A DNA stretch of 7,602 nucleotides from an uncultured Prevotella sp. (GTDB lineage Bacteria > Bacteroidota > Bacteroidia > Bacteroidales > Bacteroidaceae), in NCBI GenBank assembly GCA_934190685.1, contig CAKPTK010000104.1:1-7602 (forward strand), given 5' to 3'. The notes beneath the pieces are model-generated. The model was not told where the DNA came from. It made no database searches and saw only the letters and a list, made by a program, of their open reading frames with translations. Both the position numbers and the translations under genes were made by a program. Below are positions 3,847-7,602 of the stretch, in pieces (within the stretch, counting starts at the first letter, position 1; every line of letters starts with the position of its first letter).

Positions 3847-5400
3847 TTACATCGGCATACATCCGTGCTTCTTGGCGGGCAGGCTCTGGCGCTTGGTGGC
3901 CAGCTGTGCGAGACCGCGGCAGATGCGGAAGCGGGTGTTGCGTGGCTCGATGACGTCATCGATATAGCCATACTGTGCTGCCTGGTATGGGTTGGCGAAC
4001 ATCTCGGTGTATTCCTCTTCCTTCTCGGCGAGGAACTCGGCGGGATTCTCGTGGGTCTTTGCCTCCTTGGCGCAGAGCACTGCCACGGCACCGCTGGCGC
4101 CCATCACGGCAATCTCGGCTGAAGGCCAGGCGAAGTTGAGGTCGGAACGGAGCTGCTTGCAGCCCATCACGATGTGGGAGCCGCCATAGCTCTTGCGGAG
4201 TGTGATGGTGATCTTGGGCACTGTAGCCTCGCCGTAGGCGTAGAGCAGTTTGGCACCGTGGAGAATCACGGCGTTGTATTCCTGGCCTGTACCGGGCAGG
4301 AAACCTGGCACGTCGACCAGCGACACGATAGGAATGTTGAACGCGTCGCAGAAGCGCACGAAGCGCGCGCCCTTGCGGCTGGCGTTGGCATCGAGCACAC
4401 CGGCATAGGCGGATGGCTGGTTGGCCACGATGCCCACGGTCTGTCCGTTGAAACGTGCGAAGCCGATGATGATGTTCTTGGCAAACTTCTTCTGCACTTC
4501 GAAGAACTCGCCGTTGTCGGTGATGGCTGTGATGACCTTGTACATGTCATAGGCCTTGTTGGGGTCATCGGGGATGATTTCGTTGAGCAGGTCGTCCATG
4601 CGGTCGATGGGGTCGTTGCATTCCACGCGCGGAGCCTCCTCGGTGTTGTTGGATGGGAGGAAGCTGAGCAGGGTGCGGATCATCTCCATAGCCTCTTCCT
4701 CGGTCTTGGCGGTGAAGCTGGTCACGCCGCTCTTGGAAGCGTGCACGCTGGCGCCGCCGAGGTGCTCGGCGTCGATGTCCTCGCCGGTGACAGTCTTGAC
4801 CACCTTAGGTCCGGTCAGGAACATGTATGAGGTGTTCTCCATCATCATGATGAAGTCCTGGAGTGCGGGAGAGTAGACAGCGCCGCCGGCGCAGGGGCCG
4901 AAGATGCCCGCGATCGGCGGGATGACGCCCGAGGCGAGGATGTTGCGCTCGAAGATCTCGCCGTAGCCGGCGAGTGCGCAGATGCCCTCCTGGATGCGCG
5001 CGCCGCCCGAGTCGTTGATGCCGATGACCGGTGCGCCCATGGTCATGGCCATATCCATTACCTTGCATATTTTCTGTGCCATGGTCTCGGAAAGAGAACC
5101 TCCGTTGACGGTGAAGTCCTGTGCGAACACGTAGACGAGTCGTCCGTCGATGGTGGCGGATCCAGCCACTACGCCGTCGCCGGGGAATTGTTTTTTCTCC
5201 ATGCCGAAGTTGTGGCAGCGGTGGAGTTTGAACATGTCATACTCCTCGAAGCTGTTTTCGTCAACCAGCATGTCGATGCGCTCGCGGGCAGTGTATTTGC
5301 CGCGTGCGTGTTGTTTTTCGATGGCTTTCTCGCCGCCGCCGAGGCGCGCTTGTTCGCGCTTGGCCACGAGAGCCTTGATCTTTTCTGTCTGTTTGCTCAT
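3847..5400 (-). CDS. mmdA: Carboxyltransferase (alpha) subunit of methylmalonyl-CoA decarboxylase / propionyl-CoA carboxylase beta
   Basis: Transfers the carboxyl group between (S)-methylmalonyl-CoA and the biotin of the carrier subunit, giving propionyl-CoA in the decarboxylating direction: a late step of the succinate-propionate route. The 517-residue length is normal. Two crotonase-like halves are visible: N-terminal with NGGSLSETMAQK (99-110), the oxyanion motif SGGARIQEG (131-139) and GPCAGGAVYSPAL (168-180); C-terminal with DVPGFLPGTGQEYN (363-376), HGAKLLYAYGEATVPK (381-396), YGGSHIVMG (405-413) and AEIAVMGASGAV (428-439). The end, LPAKKHGCMPM, matches the KKHGN(I/M)P tail of this family. 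YGGSHIVM, where many MmdA/PccB have YGGAYDVM, is a variant I associate with Bacteroidetes acyl-CoA carboxylases, so decarboxylase and carboxylase roles cannot be separated by sequence. No biotin carboxylase gene is nearby, which leans toward the decarboxylase. The gene starts 31 nt after the secreted-protein gene, without Shine-Dalgarno. Confidence 0.92.
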   Translation of the reverse strand: MSKQTEKIKALVAKREQARLGGGEKAIEKQHARGKYTARERIDMLVDENSFEEYDMFKLHRCHNFGMEKKQFPGDGVVAGSATIDGRLVYVFAQDFTVNGGSLSETMAQKICKVMDMAMTMGAPVIGINDSGGARIQEGICALAGYGEIFERNILASGVIPPIAGIFGPCAGGAVYSPALQDFIMMMENTSYMFLTGPKVVKTVTGEDIDAEHLGGASVHASKSGVTSFTAKTEEEAMEMIRTLLSFLPSNNTEEAPRVECNDPIDRMDDLLNEIIPDDPNKAYDMYKVITAITDNGEFFEVQKKFAKNIIIGFARFNGQTVGIVANQPSAYAGVLDANASRKGARFVRFCDAFNIPIVSLVDVPGFLPGTGQEYNAVILHGAKLLYAYGEATVPKITITLRKSYGGSHIVMGCKQLRSDLNFAWPSAEIAVMGASGAVAVLCAKEAKTHENPAEFLAEKEEEYTEMFANPYQAAQYGYIDDVIEPRNTRFRICRGLAQLATKRQSLPAKKHGCMPM

Positions 5401-5431
5401 AATTTGTTGTTATGTTGTATTTTTACGGTTT

Positions 5432-5929
5432 TCACTTCTTCACTTCCTCCAGCGCCTTCACCCAGTCGGTGTCGAGGGAGAAGGGGGTGGGGTAGTCCTT
5501 GTTGTTCACATAGGCGTTGACCAGTTCCCGGTCGAGGTCGTGATAGTAGGGGTGGGCGAGCGACGCGTCGCTGAACTTTTTCCTCACGGCGGCCAGTCCG
5601 CGGTTGGTGTCCTGTTTGCTCAGCCGCTTCACATAGAGGTTGACAAACTGGTAGAGGGCGTAGGCCTGGTAGTTGAGGATGGTCACGGTGGTGGTCGAGA
5701 GCGTGTCGGCGAGCTGCATGCTGTGTGCCATCATCCCGTCGAGGGTCTTGGTCTTCATGTAGCTGAGGGCGTCCATCTTGAAGGTGGCTATCTTGCGCTC
5801 CTCGAGCGTGTTCTGCTTGTCCTTGGCGGTTTTCTCCGCCATGCGGTATATCTCGTTGAACACCTCTTGTGCTCCGGCTCCGAGCGCGATGACGAGCGCC
5901 AGTACCATGGTGGTGATAATTCTTTTCAT
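5432..5929 (-). CDS. Small secreted/periplasmic protein of unknown function
   Basis: 165 residues. The start MKRIITTMVLALVIALGAGAQE is a signal peptide with a basic N-region, a hydrophobic core and a likely signal peptidase I cut after GAGA. No lipobox cysteine is present, so it should be periplasmic or exported, not a lipoprotein. The mature part looks mostly helical, with alternating charged and hydrophobic residues (for example ATFKMDALSYMKTKT and YQAYALYQFVNLYVKRL) and an acidic/Trp C-terminus ending ALEEVKK. I recognise no named domain. An open frame continues upstream of this ATG into the ABC ATPase gene (to 6544), but those extra residues are an Arg/His-rich shadow; the signal peptide fixes the start at 5929. 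It sits 41 nt after the ATPase gene and 31 nt before mmdA, so it is probably co-transcribed, though a functional link is not evident. Confidence 0.85.
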   Translation of the reverse strand: MKRIITTMVLALVIALGAGAQEVFNEIYRMAEKTAKDKQNTLEERKIATFKMDALSYMKTKTLDGMMAHSMQLADTLSTTTVTILNYQAYALYQFVNLYVKRLSKQDTNRGLAAVRKKFSDASLAHPYYHDLDRELVNAYVNNKDYPTPFSLDTDWVKALEEVKK

Positions 5930-5970
5930 TCGCTTGGATATTATAAATAGGTGAATCCTGTGTCTGTTTC

Positions 5971-7455
5971 TCAGGCGTGGCGTTCGAGCCAGATGCTGTG
6001 GTCGATGCAGTCGGGCAGTTCCTCCTTGTAGTGGGTGACCATGATCATGGTCTTGTTGTTTCTTTGGCAGAAGGTCTCGATGACGTCCTTGACCCGCCGT
6101 CTGTTTCTCAGGTCGAGTCCGTGGAGCGGCTCGTCGAGGATCAGCAGTTCCGGGTCCTTGACGAAGGCGCGTGCCAGGAGCACCAGTCGCTGCTCGCCGC
6201 TGGAGAGCTTGAGGAAGGTGCGCTCCTCGAGTCCCTCGAGTCCGAACACGCGCATCCAGAACCGGCACGCCTCGTAGTCTTCCTCGCGCGGCTTGACATA
6301 GAGTCCCACGGAGTCTTGCAGTCCGCTGGCGACGATGCGTATGGCGGGCATGTCGCGCTGGTAGGCGCGGTGCATCTCGGGCGACACGTAGCCGATGTGT
6401 TTCTTGATGTCCCAGATGCTCTCTCCCGAGCCTCTGGGGTTGCCGAAGAGGGCGATGTCGCAGGCGTAGCTCTGGGGGTTGTCGGCGCACACCAGGGAGA
6501 GCAGTGTCGACTTTCCCGCTCCGTTTTGTCCGCTCAGTGCCCACCGTTCGCCGTTCATCACCGTCCAGTCGAGTTCCTTGAGGATGGTGCGCTTGCCGTA
6601 GCGTATCGACACGTGGTTCATCTTGACCACCTCTTGGGTGTGGTATTCACGCTGGCTGTAGGGCAGGTCGAGGATGGCCTGGCGCAGGTCGTCCTCGAGC
6701 ACGTGCGGCGGCACGGGCGTCTGTGCGTCGAGATATGCCTGCCGGGTCTGTTTCTCGCCCACGCGCATATCCTTCACTTCCACCACGTGGGTGATGAACT
6801 GCGGTATGTCGTCGGTCTTGGAGAGCACGAGAATGATCTGCAGGGCGCGCTCGCTGGCGAGCGTGGCGAGCAGTTCCTTGAGCTGGTCGCGGGTCTCGGC
6901 GTCGAGGCCGATGAAGGGGTTGTCCATGATGAGCACGCGCGGTTCGGCGAAGAGTGTCTTGGCCAGCTGGTATTTGCGTAGCTCGCCGCTGGAGAGCAGG
7001 ATGATGTATTTGTCCATCAGGTGTTCCATGTGGAAGAGACGGTAGACGTGCCGCTGCAGTTCGCGCCGCTGGGGTGTGTCCTCTCCCGCGAGGTTGTAGG
7101 CCTCCTCGAGCATGGCGCCCACGGTGGGTGTGCCCGGGTCTATCTCCTGCTGGTTCCAGCGTTGCTGCAGATAGTAGGTCGAGTCGTTGTCTCCGCCGTA
7201 GCTGTCGCGGAAGGTGATGTAGCGTATGTTGTCCGCCACCATCTCCTTGTCGCTGGGCGTGAAGTCGTATTCGGGGTCGCGCATGAGCAGGGGGTGTCGT
7301 CCGATGAGGATGTCGACGAGCATCGACTTGCCGCCTCCGTTGGGTCCGGTGATGGCGATGTGCTCGCCGTCGAGGAGCTGGAAGTTGACGGGTTCCGCCA
7401 TTCTCCACTGTGGCATGCGCGCCACGCCGTCTTTGATGGATATTATCTTCTGCAT
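5971..7455 (-). CDS. Tandem ABC ATPase, ModF/PhrA-like, without membrane domain
   Basis: 494 residues carrying two ABC nucleotide-binding domains and no transmembrane segments, so a soluble ATPase. NBD1: Walker A GPNGGGKS (37-44), signature LSSGE (154-158), Walker B VLIMDNP (174-180). NBD2: Walker A GQNGAGKST (309-317), signature LSSGEQR (417-423), Walker B LLILDEP (437-443), D-loop GLD, H-loop H475 in VTHYKEE. In NBD1 the catalytic Glu after the Walker B Asp is Asn (N179), and the switch His is replaced around S212 (ILVLSKTDD), so one of the two sites is probably non-hydrolytic. The arrangement and length resemble ModF/PhrA proteins (linked to molybdate or photorepair by name only). The long inter-ABC linker typical of ABC-F translation factors is not obvious; residues 232-275 join the domains. 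No permease or binding protein is adjacent. The start has an A-rich leader; the next upstream gene ends 40 nt before it. Confidence 0.88.
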   Translation of the reverse strand: MQKIISIKDGVARMPQWRMAEPVNFQLLDGEHIAITGPNGGGKSMLVDILIGRHPLLMRDPEYDFTPSDKEMVADNIRYITFRDSYGGDNDSTYYLQQRWNQQEIDPGTPTVGAMLEEAYNLAGEDTPQRRELQRHVYRLFHMEHLMDKYIILLSSGELRKYQLAKTLFAEPRVLIMDNPFIGLDAETRDQLKELLATLASERALQIILVLSKTDDIPQFITHVVEVKDMRVGEKQTRQAYLDAQTPVPPHVLEDDLRQAILDLPYSQREYHTQEVVKMNHVSIRYGKRTILKELDWTVMNGERWALSGQNGAGKSTLLSLVCADNPQSYACDIALFGNPRGSGESIWDIKKHIGYVSPEMHRAYQRDMPAIRIVASGLQDSVGLYVKPREEDYEACRFWMRVFGLEGLEERTFLKLSSGEQRLVLLARAFVKDPELLILDEPLHGLDLRNRRRVKDVIETFCQRNNKTMIMVTHYKEELPDCIDHSIWLERHA

Positions 7456-7495
7456 GTTTGTTTCGTTGTTTGTCTTGTGTTTTGTTGTCGGTGGA

Positions 7496-7602
7496 TTATC
7501 TTCCGCTGACCCTGTCCTTGTTCTTGTTGATGAAGTCCTTCCATCCGTGGTAGCTGACGCCGGTCACGGGGCGTCCCATCTGCAGGAAGTGGCAGTAGGC
7601 GG
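7496..7602 (-). CDS. C-terminal end of an unrecognised protein (5' part outside window)
   Basis: The minus strand from the right edge reads an open frame of 34 residues, AYCHFLQMGRPVTGVSYHGW then KDFINKNKDRVSGR and a TAA stop at 7498-7496. The composition is protein-like, not shadow-like, and the frame ends 40 nt before the ABC ATPase start, the spacing seen throughout this operon. I do not recognise the family from so short a tail. Confidence 0.7.
   Translation of the reverse strand, partial: AYCHFLQMGRPVTGVSYHGWKDFINKNKDRVSGR

Noticed and set aside
5930..6544. N-terminal extension of the secreted-protein frame
   Set aside because: The extra residues are an Arg/His/Pro-rich out-of-frame reading of the ABC gene; the signal peptide at the 5929 ATG gives the real start.
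5977..6981. 334-codon plus-strand frame
   Set aside because: Antisense to the ABC ATPase, whose Walker and signature motifs are intact on the minus strand.

Overview
The window looks like chromosomal DNA of a Bacteroidales bacterium, most likely Prevotellaceae. The reasons are: exact Bacteroidetes-type -7 boxes (TAACTTTG, consensus TAnnTTTG) upstream of three transcripts; A/T-rich leaders without Shine-Dalgarno sequences before nearly every start; a tRNA without an encoded CCA; a Bacteroidales-type serine palmitoyltransferase; and genes of the succinate/propionate pathway. No genus can be fixed from sequence alone. Coding DNA is clearly more GC-rich than the intergenic DNA, and this produces many long antisense shadow frames.

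Left part (1-2500): a lipid kinase of the diacylglycerol/sphingosine kinase superfamily (minus strand, its last residues cut off by the left edge) is divergent from serine palmitoyltransferase (plus strand), the first enzyme of sphingolipid synthesis. The 165 bp between them hold a -7 box for each direction; the kinase box lies so close to its ATG that the mRNA may be leaderless. Downstream of spt come two hairpins without T-runs, tRNA-Pro(UGG), and a very strong intrinsic terminator. No promoter is visible directly before the tRNA, so spt and the tRNA may share a transcript.

Middle part (2500-3190): about 690 bp without a convincing protein gene. It holds a three-copy short repeat, a pair of ~40 bp direct repeats about 325 bp apart, and a complete small-RNA transcription unit on the minus strand: a consensus TTTG-N20-TAACTTTG promoter, a ~90 nt structured RNA with no ATG, and a GUGA-capped terminator with seven U's. 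I cannot assign this RNA to a known family. At its right end lies the terminator of the right-hand operon.

Right part (3193-7602): six minus-strand genes spaced 27-42 nt apart, read from right to left: the end of an unrecognised gene; a tandem-NBD soluble ATPase of ModF/PhrA type whose first ATP site looks degenerate; a small secreted protein of unknown function; the carboxyltransferase subunit of methylmalonyl-CoA decarboxylase / propionyl-CoA carboxylase; a 52-residue protein resembling the epsilon subunit (MmdE) or C-terminal half of delta (MmdD/OadG); and the biotin carrier subunit. The last three form an alpha-epsilon-gamma module lacking the membrane beta subunit (MmdB) and anchored delta subunit found with it in sodium-pumping decarboxylases. 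They would act on methylmalonyl-CoA/propionyl-CoA in propionate metabolism.
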